Assembly (NCBI RefSeq): GCF_037975245.1
Contig: NC_092582.1
Location: forward strand, 20,918,577-20,982,576
DNA: 64,000 nt
Direction of reading: 5' to 3'
DNA from: Apostichopus japonicus
Taxonomy: Eukaryota > Echinodermata > Holothuroidea > Aspidochirotida > Stichopodidae
Part shown: positions 12,079-23,220 of the stretch, in pieces
How the letters are laid out: every line of letters starts with the position of its first letter
Position numbering within the stretch: position 1 is the first letter of the stretch
Program-made: the position numbers and the translations under genes
Notes under the pieces: model-generated
Seen by the model: the letters and a program-made list of their open reading frames with translations, nothing else
Told to the model about the DNA's origin: nothing
The model's database searches: none

Positions 12079-12475
12079 TGTAATTTTCGAAAGTAAACAA
12101 GTAAACAACTTTTGTACTAATTGAAATCAGTCGTAACTCTGTCAATCCTCAACAGATTTCAGAAAATAAGGTATCATCTGAAAGAGCAACCCCAGAAGAA
12201 CCTTTATCATACAATTTGAAGTCAATTTTGAAGTCATTAGGGATTTTATTGTATTTTGGTGTTTTCCAATTAAAACAAAAGTACATCCTCATTTGCATAT
12301 TATAATTTCCATATAATTTGCAATTTTTATAAAATTATCAATTCCAAATTTTGTTCTCTATTGATCTAAATCAACTTCCTAATAGAGAAGTTGTCCCTAA
12401 CCTTTATAAGCCAGCCCTAACAAGATAAGTGCCCCAAATCCTAATTGTGTGCCAAACCCCTCATGATAAAAAGAG

Positions 12476-15400
12476 TCGGTACCGCACTTTCGATTAATCG
12501 GTATCGCACGTTCGATTAATCGGTATCGCAATTTCGATTTATCGGTATCGCACGTTCGATTTATGGGTACCGCACGTTCGATTTATCGGTATCGCACATT
12601 CGATTTATCGGTATCGCACGATCGATTAATGTCTATCGCGCGTTCGATTTATCGGTGTCGCACTTTCGATTTATCGGTACTGCACATTCGATTGATCTTT
12701 ATCGTAAATTCGACTTATAGGTATCGCATGTTCGATTTATCGGTATCGCACATTCGATTTATCGGTACCGCACATTCAATTTATCGGTATCGTATTTTCG
12801 ATTTATCGGTATCGCACGTTCGATTAATCGCTATCGCACGTTCGTTTTATCGGTACTGCACTTTCGATTTATCGGTACTGCACATTCGATTGATCGGTAT
12901 CGTAAATTCGATTTATCGGTATCGCACGTTCGATTTATCGGTACCGCACTTTCGATTTATCGGTACCGCACTTTCGATTTATCCGTATCACACATTCGAT
13001 TGATCGGTACCGCACATTCGATTGATCGGGATCGTAAATTCGATTTATCGGTAATGCAGATTCGATTGATCGGTATCGCACGTTCGATTTATCGGTACCG
13101 CACTTTCGATTTATCGGTACCGCACTTTCGATTTATTGGTATCGCACTTTCTATTAATCGCTATCGCACGTTCGATTAATCGGTATCGCACGTTCGATCA
13201 ATCGATACCGCACTTTTGATTGATCGGTATCGTAAATTCGATTTATCGGTATCGCACGTTCGATTTATCGGTACCGCACGTTCGATTTATCGGTACCGCA
13301 CGTTCGATTTATCGGTATCGCACATTCGATTTATCGGTATCGCACGTTCGATTAATGTCTATCGCGCGTTCGATTTATCGGTGCCGCACTTTCGATTTAT
13401 CGGTACCGCACTTTCGATTTATCGGTACCGCACATTAGATTTTTCGGTATCGCACATTCGATTTATCGGTATTGCACGTTCGATTAATCGGTACCCTAAT
13501 TTCTATTTATCGGTATCGCCAATTCGATTTATCGGTATCGCACAATCGATTTATCGGTATCGCACGTTCGCTTAATCGCTATCGCACGTTCGATTTATCG
13601 GTACTGCACTTTCGATTTATCGGTACCGCACATTCGATTTTTCCGTATCGCACATTCGATTGATCGGTACCGCACATTCGATTGATCGGGATCGTAAATT
13701 CGATTTATCGGTACTGCAGATTCGATTGATCGGTATCGTAAATTCGATTTATCGGTATCGCACGTTCGATTTATCGGTACCGCACTTTCGATTTATTGGT
13801 ATCGCACGTTCTATTAATCGCTATCGCATGTTCGATTAATCGCCATCGCACTTTCGATTTATCGGTATCGCACATTCGATTTATCGGTATCGCACAATCG
13901 ATTTATCGGTATCGCAAGTTCGATTAATCGCTATCGAACGTTCGATTAATCGCTACCGCACGTTCGATTAATCGATACCGCACTTTCGATTGATAGGTAT
14001 CGTAAATTCGATTGATCGGTATCGCACGTTCGATTTATCGGTACCGCACGTTCGATTTATCGGTATCGCACATTCGATTTATCGGTATCGCACGTTCGAT
14101 TAATGTCTATCGCACGTTCGATTTATCGGTGCCGCACTTTCGATTGATCGGTACTGAACATTCGATTGATCGGTATCGTAAATTTCGATTTATCCTTATC
14201 GCACGTTCGATTTATCGGTACCGCACTTTCGATTTATTGGTATCGCACGTTCGATTAATCGCTATCGCACGTTCGATTAATCGCTATCGCACGTTCGATT
14301 GATCGGTATCGCAAGTTCGATTTATCGGTACCGCACTTTCGATTTATCGGTATCGCACAATCGATTGATCGGTTCCGCACATTCGATTTATCTGTATCGC
14401 ACTTTCGATTTATCAGTACCGCACATTCGATTAATCGGTATCGCAAGTTCGATTGATCGGTATCGCAAGTTCGATTTATCGGTATCGCACTTTCGATTGA
14501 TTGGTATCGCACATTCGATTTATCGATACCATACTTTCGCTTTATCTGTAACGTATTTTCGATTTATCGGTAGCGCACTTTCGATTTATCGGTATTGCAC
14601 ATTCGATAAATCGGTAACGCACGTTCGATTAATCGGTGCCGCACTTTCGATTTATCGGTACTGCACATTCGATTGATCGGTATCGTAAATTCGATTTATC
14701 GGTATCGCACGTTCGATTTATCGGTACCGCACTTTCGATTTATCGGTACCGCACATTCGATTTATCGGTGTCGCACATTCGCTTTATCGATACCGCACAT
14801 TCGATTTATCTGTATCGCACTTTCGATTTATCCGTACCGCACATTCGATTAATCGGTATCGCAAGTTCGATTGATCGGTATCGCAAGTTCGATTTATCGG
14901 TACCGCACTTTCGATTGATCGGTATCGTACATTCGATTTATCGATACCACACTTTCGATTTATCTGTATCGTATTTTCGATTTATCGGTATCGCACATTC
15001 GATTTATCGGTACCGCACATTCGATTTATCGGTATCGTATTTTCGATTTATCGGTATCGCACGTTCGATTTATCGGTAGCGCACTTTCGATTTATCGGTA
15101 CTGCACATTCGATTTATCGGTACCGCATATTCGATTTATCGTATCACACATTCGATTATCGGTATCGCAAGTTCGATTTATCGGTACTGCACATTTTATT
15201 TATCGGTATCGTATTTTCGATTTATCGGTATCGCACGTTCGATTAATCGCTATCGCACGTTCGTTTTATCGGTACCGCACGTTCGATTTATCGGTATCTC
15301 ACATTCGATTTATCGGTATCGCACGTTCGATTAATGTCTATCGCGCGTTCGATTTATCGGTGCCGCACTTTCGATTTATCGGTACCGCACTTTCGATTTA

Positions 15401-17098
15401 TCGGTACCGCACATTAGATTTTTCGGTATCGCACATTCGATTTATCGGTATTGCACGTTCGATTAATCGGTACCTTAATTTCTATTTATCGGTATCGCCA
15501 ATTCGATTTATCGGTATCGCACAATCGATTTATCGGTATCGCACGTTCGCTTAATCGCTATCGCACGTTCGATTTATCGGTACTGCACTTTCGATTTATC
15601 GGTACCGCACATTCGATTTTTCCGTATCGCACATTCGATTGATCGGTACCGCACATTCGATTGATCGGGATCGTAAATTCGATTTATCGGTACTGCAGAT
15701 TCGATTGATCGGTATCGTAAATTCGATTTATCGGTATCGCACGTTCGATTTATCGGTACCGCACTTTCGATTTATTGGTATCGCACGTTCTATTAATCGC
15801 TATCGCATGTTCGATTAATCGCTATCGAACGTTCGATTAATCGCTATCGCACGTTCGATTAATCGATACCGCACTTTCGAATGATAGGTATCGTAAATTC
15901 GATTGATCGGTATCGCACTTTCGATTTATCGGTACCGCACATTCGATTTATCGGTGTCGCACATTCGCTTTATCGATACCGCACATTCGATTTATCTGTA
16001 TCGCACTTTCGATTTATCCGTACCGCACATTCGATTAATCGGTATCGCAAGTTCGATTGATCGGTATCGCAAGTTCGATTTATCGGTACCGCACTTTCGA
16101 TTGATCGGTATCGTACATTCGATTTATCGATACCACACTTTCGATTTATCTGTATCGTATTTTCGATTTATCGGTATCGCACATTCGATTTATCGGTACC
16201 GCACATTCGATTTATCGGTATCGTATTTTCGATTTATCGGTATCGCACGTTCGATTTATCGGTAGCGCACTTTCGATTTATCGGTATCGCACATTCGATT
16301 TATCGGTACCGCACATTCGATTTATCGGTATCGTATTTTCGATTTATCGGTATCGCACGTTCGATTTATCGGTAGCGCACTTTCGATTTATCGGTACTGC
16401 ACATTCGATTTATCGGTACCGCATATTCGAATTATCGTATCACACATTCGATTATCGGTATCGCACGTTCGATTTATCGGTACTGCACATTTTATTTATC
16501 GGTATCGTATTTTCGATTTATCGGTATCGCACATTCGATTTATCGGTACCGCACTTTCGATTGATCAGTACCTAACATTCGATTAATTTGTATCGCACAT
16601 TCTATTTTTCCATTACCGCACATTCGATTGATCGGTATCGCGCATCCGATTTATCGGTACCGCACATTCGATTTATCGTTACTGCACATTCGATTGATCG
16701 TTATCGTAAATTCGACTTATAGGTATCGCACGTTCGATTTATCGGTATCGCACATTCGATTTATCGGTGACGCACATTCGATTTATCGTTATCGTAAATT
16801 CGACTTATCGGTACCGCATATTCGATTTATCGGTATCGCAAATTCGATTAATCGGTATCGCACGTTCGATTGATCGGTATCGCAAATTCGATTTATCGGT
16901 ACCGCACTTTCGACTGATCGGTATCGCACAATCGATTTATCGGTATCGCAAATTCGATTAATCGGTATCGCACAATCGACTTATCGGTATCGCAAGTTCG
17001 ATTTATCGCTATCGCATATTCGATTTATCGGTATCGCACTTTCGATTAATCGGTATCGCACATTCGATTGATCGGTACCGCAAATTCTATTTATCGGT
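12476..17098 (+). repeat. 22-bp satellite array, plus orientation (right of island)
   Basis: The array restarts at TCGGTACCGCAC after the island and runs to TTATCGGT at 17,098, where a 146-bp satellite segment begins. Internal duplications are plain: 13,313 to about 13,850 recurs at 15,292 to about 15,830 (offset 1,979), and much of the block recurs beyond 19,742. Open frames of up to 147 codons are repeat artefacts. About 14,255-14,512 is related in inverted orientation to 3,973-4,230, linking this array to the left minus-strand array. Confidence 0.96.
16881..17087 (+). repeat. 207-bp direct repeat flanking the inverted segment, left copy
   Basis: This stretch of 22-bp units is repeated without a difference I could find at 19,016-19,222 (offset 2,135). 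The markers TTCGACTGATCGG, CAATCGACTTATCGG and TATCGCTATCGCATATTCG all keep the spacing. The two copies bracket the flipped segment 17,099-19,012, so they look like the footprint of its insertion. Confidence 0.85.
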
Positions 17099-17700
17099 CA
17101 ACATTTCTCTTCTGGTGACCTCAAATGACCTTTGACCTACACCAAAATCCATTCACTTCCGGTGATCCCTAGGGTCCACGTGCGCACTGACTATGAAGTT
17201 GGTCCGTAGTCCCGTGCCTGAGATATCGCGTTTACAAAGTTCGTCACCATTTCTCTTCTGGTGACCTCAAATGACATTTGACCTACACCAAAATCCATTC
17301 ACTTCCGGTGATCCCTAGGATCCACGTGCGCACTGACTATGAAGTTGGTCCGTAGTCCCGTGCCTGAGATATCGCGTTTACAAAGTTCGTCACCATTTCT
17401 CTCCTGGTGACCTCAAATGACCTTTGACCTACACCAAAATCCATTCACTTCCGGTGATCCCTAGGATCCACGTGCGCACTGACTATGAAGTTGGTCCGTA
17501 GTCCCGTGCCTGAGATATCGCGTTTACAAAGTTCGTCACCATTTCTCTTCTGGTGACCTCAAATGACCTTTGACCTACACCAAAATCCATTCACTTCCGG
17601 TGATCCCTAGGATCCACGTGCGCACTGACTATGAAGTTGGTCCGACCTTCCGTGCCTGAGATATCGCGTTTACAAAGTTCGTCATCATTTCTCCCCTGGT
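17099..17700 (-). repeat. 146-bp satellite, short minus-strand block (about 4.1 units)
   Basis: Four complete 146-bp units plus a short end piece lie on the minus strand. CATTTCTC-type starts fall at 17,102, 17,248, 17,394, 17,540 and 17,686, each 146 apart. The left edge joins 22-bp satellite at CGGTCA. The right edge at CTCCCCTGGTGCGATACC is the exact reverse complement of the junction at 24,538. The units match the first units of the long array except for small changes, such as CAGTGCGC where the second unit of the long array has CGGTGCGC. Confidence 0.96.
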
Positions 17701-19012
17701 GCGATACCTATTAATCGAAAGTGCGATACCGATAAATCGAACATGCAGTTCCTATAAATCGAACGTGCGATACCGATAAATCGAATTTACGATACCGATT
17801 AATCCAATTTACGATACCGATAAATCGAAAGTGCGCTACCGATAAATCGAACGTGCGATACCGATAAATCGAAAATACGATACCGATAAATCGAATGTGC
17901 GGTACCGATAAATAGAATTTGCGGTACCGATCAATCGAATGTGCGATACCGATTAATCGAAAGTGCGATACCGATAAATCGAATATGAGATAGCGATAAA
18001 TCGAACTTGCGATACCGATAAGTCGATTGTGCGATACCGATTAATCGAATATGCGGTACCGATAAGTCGAATTTACGATAACGATAAATCGAATGTGCGT
18101 CACCGATCAATCGAATGTGCGATACCGATAAATCGAATTTGCTGTACCGATAAATCGAAAGTGCGGTACCGATAAACTAACGTGCGGTACCGATAAATCG
18201 GATTAACGATACCGATCAGTCGAAAGTGCGGTACCGATAAATCGAATTTGCGATACCGATCAATCGAACTTGCGATACCGATTAATCGAATGTGCGGTAC
18301 CGATAAATCGAATATGCGGTACCGATAAGTCGAATTTACGATAAATCGAATGTGCGTCACCGATAAATCGAATGTGCGATACCGATAAATCGAACGTGCG
18401 ATACCTATAAGTCGAATTTACGATAACGATCAATCGAATGTGCAGTACCGATAAATCGAATGTGCGGTACCGATAAATCGGATGCGCGATACCGATCAAT
18501 CGAATGTGGGGTAATGGAAAAATAGAATGTGCGATACAAATTAATCGAATGTTAGGTACTGATCAATCGAATGTGCGGTACCGATAAATCGAATGTGCGA
18601 TACCGATAAATCGAAAATACGATACTGTTAAATTGAAAGTGTGGTATCGATAAATCGAATGTACGATACCGATCAATCGAAAGTGCGGTACCGATTATAC
18701 GAACTTGCGATACCGATGAATCAAACTTGCGATACCGATTAATCGAATGTGCGGTACGGATAAATCGAAAGTGCGATACCGATAAATCGAATGTGCGGAA
18801 CCGATATATCGGATGCGCGATACCGATAAATCGAATGTGCGGTAATGGAAAAATAGAATGTGCGATACAAATTAATCGAATGTTAGGTACCGATAAATCG
18901 AATGTGCGATACCGATAAATCGAATGTGCGATACCGATAAATCGATTGTGCGATACCGAAAATTCGAATGTGCGGTACCGATAAATAGAATTTGCGGTAC
19001 CGATCAATCGAA
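17701..19012 (-). repeat. 22-bp satellite, minus-strand arm of a large inverted repeat
   Basis: This segment is an inverted copy of about 23,221-24,539. The best-conserved parts are 18,091-18,250 against 24,001-24,140 and 18,552-19,012 against 23,221-23,681. Unusual units are shared, including AATGGAAAAATAG, GATACAAATTAATCG and ACGATACTGTTAAATTG. The first 130 bases after the 146-bp junction also match. About 17,830-18,030 differs and appears rearranged. The inner end at 19,012 (GATCAATCGAA) abuts plus-strand units directly. Confidence 0.9.
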
Positions 19013-19015
19013 ATT

Positions 19016-19222
19016 CGCAAATTCGATTTATCGGTACCGCACTTTCGACTGATCGGTATCGCACAATCGATTTATCGGTATCGCAAATTCGATTAATCGG
19101 TATCGCACAATCGACTTATCGGTATCGCAAGTTCGATTTATCGCTATCGCATATTCGATTTATCGGTATCGCACTTTCGATTAATCGGTATCGCACATTC
19201 GATTGATCGGTACCGCAAATTC
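19016..19222 (+). repeat. 207-bp direct repeat flanking the inverted segment, right copy
   Basis: This is the right-hand copy of 16,881-17,087 and begins three bases after the inner end of the inverted arm. The match ends at CAAATTC, followed by A here and T in the left copy. Confidence 0.85.
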
Positions 19223-19741
19223 AATTGATCGGTACCGCACATTCGATTTATGGGTATCGTATTTTCGATTTATCGGTATCGCACGTTCGATTTATCGGTA
19301 GCGCACTTTCGATTTATCGGTACTGCACATTCGATTTATCGGTACCGCATATTCGATTTATCGTATCGCACATTCAATTATCGGTATCGCACGTTCGATT
19401 TATCGGTACTGCACATTTTATTTATCGGTATCGCACTTTCGATTAATCGGTATCGCACATTCGATTGATCGGTACCGCAAATTCTATTTATCGGTACCGC
19501 ACCATTCGAATTTTCGGTATCGCACAATCGATTTATCGGTATCGCACGTTCGATTTATCGGTACCGCACTTTAGATTTATCGGTACCGCACATTCGATTG
19601 ATCGGTTTCGCACATTCGATTTATCGGTATCGCACATTCGATTAATCGCTATCGCACGTTCGATTTATCGGTATCGCACTTTCGATTAATCGGTATCGCA
19701 CATTCGATTGATCGGTACCGCAAATTCTATTTATCGGTACC

Positions 19742-22289
19742 GCACATTCGATTGATCTTTATCGTAAATTCGACTTATAGGTATCGCATGTTTGATTTAT
19801 CGGTATCGCACATTCGATTTATCGGTACCGCACATTCAATTTATCGGTATCGTATTTTCGATTTATCGGTATCGCACGTTCGATTAATCGCTATCGCACG
19901 TTCGTTTTATCGGTACTGCACTTTCGATTTATCGGTACTGCACATTCGATTGATCGGTATTGCACATTCGCTTTATCGGTATCGCACGTTCGATTTATCG
20001 GTACCGCACTTTCGATTTATCGGTACCGCACTTTCGATTTATCCGTATCACACATTCGATTGATCGGTACCGCACATTCGATTGATCGGGATCGTAAATT
20101 CGATTTATCGGTACTGCAGATTCGATTGATCGGTATCGTAAATTCGATTTATCGGTATCGCACGTTCGATTTATCGGTACCGCACTTTCGATTTATCGGT
20201 ACCGCACTTTCGATTTATTGGTATCGCACTTTCTATTAATCGCTATCGCACGTTCGATTAATCGGTATCGCACGTTCGATCAATCGATACCGCACTTTTG
20301 ATTGATCGGTATCGTAAATTCGATTTATCGGTATCGCACGTTCGATTTATCGGTACCGCACGTTCGATTTATCGGTACCGCACGTTCGATTTATCGGTAT
20401 CTCACATTCGATTTATCGGTATCGCACGTTCGATTAATGTCTATCGCGCGTTCGATTTATCGGTGCCGCACTTTCGATTTATCGGTACCGCACTTTCGAT
20501 TTATCGGTACCGCACATTAGATTTTTCGGTATCGCACATTCGATTTATCGGTATTGCACGTTCGATTAATCGGTACCCTAATTTCTATTTATCGGTATCG
20601 CCAATTCGATTTATCGGTATCGCACAATCGATTTATCGGTATCGCACGTTCGCTTAATCGCTATCGCACGTTCGATTTATCGGTACTGCACTTTCGATTT
20701 ATCGGTACCGCACATTCGATTTTTCCGTATCGCACATTCGATTGATCGGTACCGCACATTCGATTGATCGGGATCGTAAATTCGATTTATCGGTACTGCA
20801 GATTCGATTGATCGGTATCGTAAATTCGATTTATCGGTATCGCACGTTCGATTTATCGGTACCGCACTTTCGATTTATTGGTATCGCACGTTCTATTAAT
20901 CGCTATCGCATGTTCGATTAATCGCCATCGCACTTTCGATTTATCGGTATCGCACATTCGATTTATCGGTATCGCACAATCGATTTATCGGTATCGCAAG
21001 TTCGATTAATCGCTATCGAACGTTCGATTAATCGCTATCGCACGTTCGATTTATCGATACCGCACTTTCGATTGATAGGTATCGTAAATTCGATTGATCG
21101 GTATCGCACTTTCGATTTATCGGTACCGCACATTCGATTTATCGGTGTCGCACATTCGCTTTATCGATACCGCACATTCGATTTATCTGTATCGCACTTT
21201 CGATTTATCCGTACCGCACATTCGATTAATCGGTATCGCAAGTTCGATTGATCGGTATCGCAAGTTCGATTTATCGGTACCGCACTTTCGATTTATCGGT
21301 ATCGTACATTCGATTTATCGATACCACACTTTCGATTTATCTGTATCGTATTTTCGATTTATCGGTATCGCACATTCGATTTATCGGTACCGCACATTCG
21401 ATTTATCGGTATCGTATTTTCGATTTATCGGTATCGCACGTTCGATTTATCGGTAGCGCACTTTCGATTTATCGGTATCGCACATTCGATTTATCGGTAC
21501 CGCACATTCGATTTATCGGTATCGTATTTTCGATTTATCGGTATCGCACGTTCGATTTATCGGTAGCGCACTTTCGATTTATCGGTACTGCACATTCGAT
21601 TTATCGGTACCGCATATTCGATTTATCGTATCACACATTCGATTATCGGTATCGCACGTTCGATTTATCGGTACTGCACATTTTATTTATCGGTATCGTA
21701 TTTTCGATTTATCGGTATCGCACATTCGATTTATCGGTACCGCACTTTCGATTGATCAGTACCTAACATTCGATTAATTTGTATCGCACATTCTATTTTT
21801 CCATTACCGCACATTCGATTGATCGGTATCGCGCATCCGATTTATCGGTACCGCACATTCGATTTATCGGTACTGCACATTCGATTGATCGTTATCGTAA
21901 ATTCGACTTATAGGTATCGCACGTTCGATTTATCGGTATCGCACATTCGATTTATCGGTGACGCACATTCGATTTATCGTTATCGTAAATTCGACTTATC
22001 GGTACCGCATATTCGATTTATCGGTATCGCAAATTCGATTAATCGGTATCGCACGTTCGATTGTTCGGTATCGCAAATTCGATTTATCGGTACCGCACTT
22101 TCGACTGATCGGTATCGCACAATCGATTTATCGGTATCGCAAATTCGATTAATCGGTATCGCACAATCGACTTATCGGTATCGCAAGTTCGATTTATCGC
22201 TATCGCATATTCGATTTATCGGTATCGCACTTTCGATTAATCGGTATCGCACATTCGATTGATCGGTACCGCAAATTCTATTTATCGGT
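19742..22289 (+). repeat. Mosaic duplicate of 12,682-17,098
   Basis: The first part, to about 21,108, matches 12,682-14,027 at offsets of 7,060 and then 7,082, the step being one extra 22-bp unit near 20,140. From about 21,010 the sequence also matches 15,819 onward at offset 5,191, up to 22,289/17,098. Relative to the source, 1,891 bp (one base under 86 units) are missing. This is the signature of unequal exchange, with the crossover within about 21,010-21,108. The first array's copy ends exactly where its 146-bp block begins. Confidence 0.85.
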
Positions 22290-23220
22290 ACCGCACATTC
22301 GATTTATCGGTATCGTATTTTCGATTTATCGGTATCGCACGTTCGATTTATCGGTAGCGCACTTTCGATTTATCGGTGACGCACATTCGATTTATCGTTA
22401 TCGTAAATTCGACTTATCGGTACCGCATATTCGATTTATCGGTATCGCACATTCGATTAATCGGTATCGCAAGTTCGATTGATCGGTATCGCAAATTCGA
22501 TTTATCGGTACCGCACTTTCGACTGATCGGTATCGCACAATCGATTTATCGGTATCGCAAATTCGATTAATCGGTATCGCACAATCGACTTATCGGTATC
22601 GCAAGTTCGATTTATCGCTATCGCATATTCGATTTATCGGTATCGCACTTTCGATTAATCGGTATCGCACATTCGATTGATCGGTACCGCAAATTCTATT
22701 TATCGGTACCGCACATTCGATTTATCGGTATCGTATTTTCGATTTATCGGTATCGCACGTTCGATTTATCGGTAGCGCACTTTCGATTTATCGGTACTGC
22801 ACATTCGATTTATCGGTACCGCATATTCGATTTATCGTATCGCACATTCAATTATCGGTATCGCACGTTCGATTTATCGGTACTGCACATTTTATTTATC
22901 GGTATCGCAAATTCGATTAATCGCTATCGCATATTCGATTTATCGGTATCGCACTTTCGATTAATCGGTATCGCACATTCGATTGATCGGTACCGCAAAT
23001 TCTATTTATCGGTACCGCACCATTCGAATTTTCGGTATCGCACAATCGATTTATCGGTATCGCACGTTCGATTTATCGGTACCGCACTTTAGATTTATCG
23101 GTACCGCACATTCGATTGATCGGTTTCGCACATTCGATTTATCGGTATCGCACATTCGATTAATCGCTATCGCACGTTCGATTTATCGGTATCGCACTTT
23201 CGATTAATCGGTATCGCACA

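Larger units (their letters stand above)
11237..12475. other. Non-satellite island inside the 22-bp array
   Basis: This 1.24-kb stretch is unlike either satellite and occurs once in the window. It is AT-rich, especially 12,230-12,400, with runs of 14 C at 11,501-11,514 and 10 T at 11,701-11,710. It also has a more GC-balanced middle at about 11,740-12,060. It interrupts the 22-bp array at TTCGA on the left and TCGG on the right, so only about four bases of a unit are missing and register is nearly kept, as expected for an insertion. I see no terminal inverted repeats, target-site duplication, poly-A tail or recognisable coding domain. Minus-strand frames of 88 and 108 codons exist (11,422-11,688 and 11,712-12,038) but match no family I know. 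It may be a decayed mobile element or a fragment of neighbouring genomic DNA. Confidence 0.85.

Noticed and set aside
11237-12475. DNA transposon or SINE with terminal repeats
   Set aside because: I looked for inverted ends, a direct target duplication, and a poly-A or tandem tail, and found none. The 18-bp palindrome is present at only one side.
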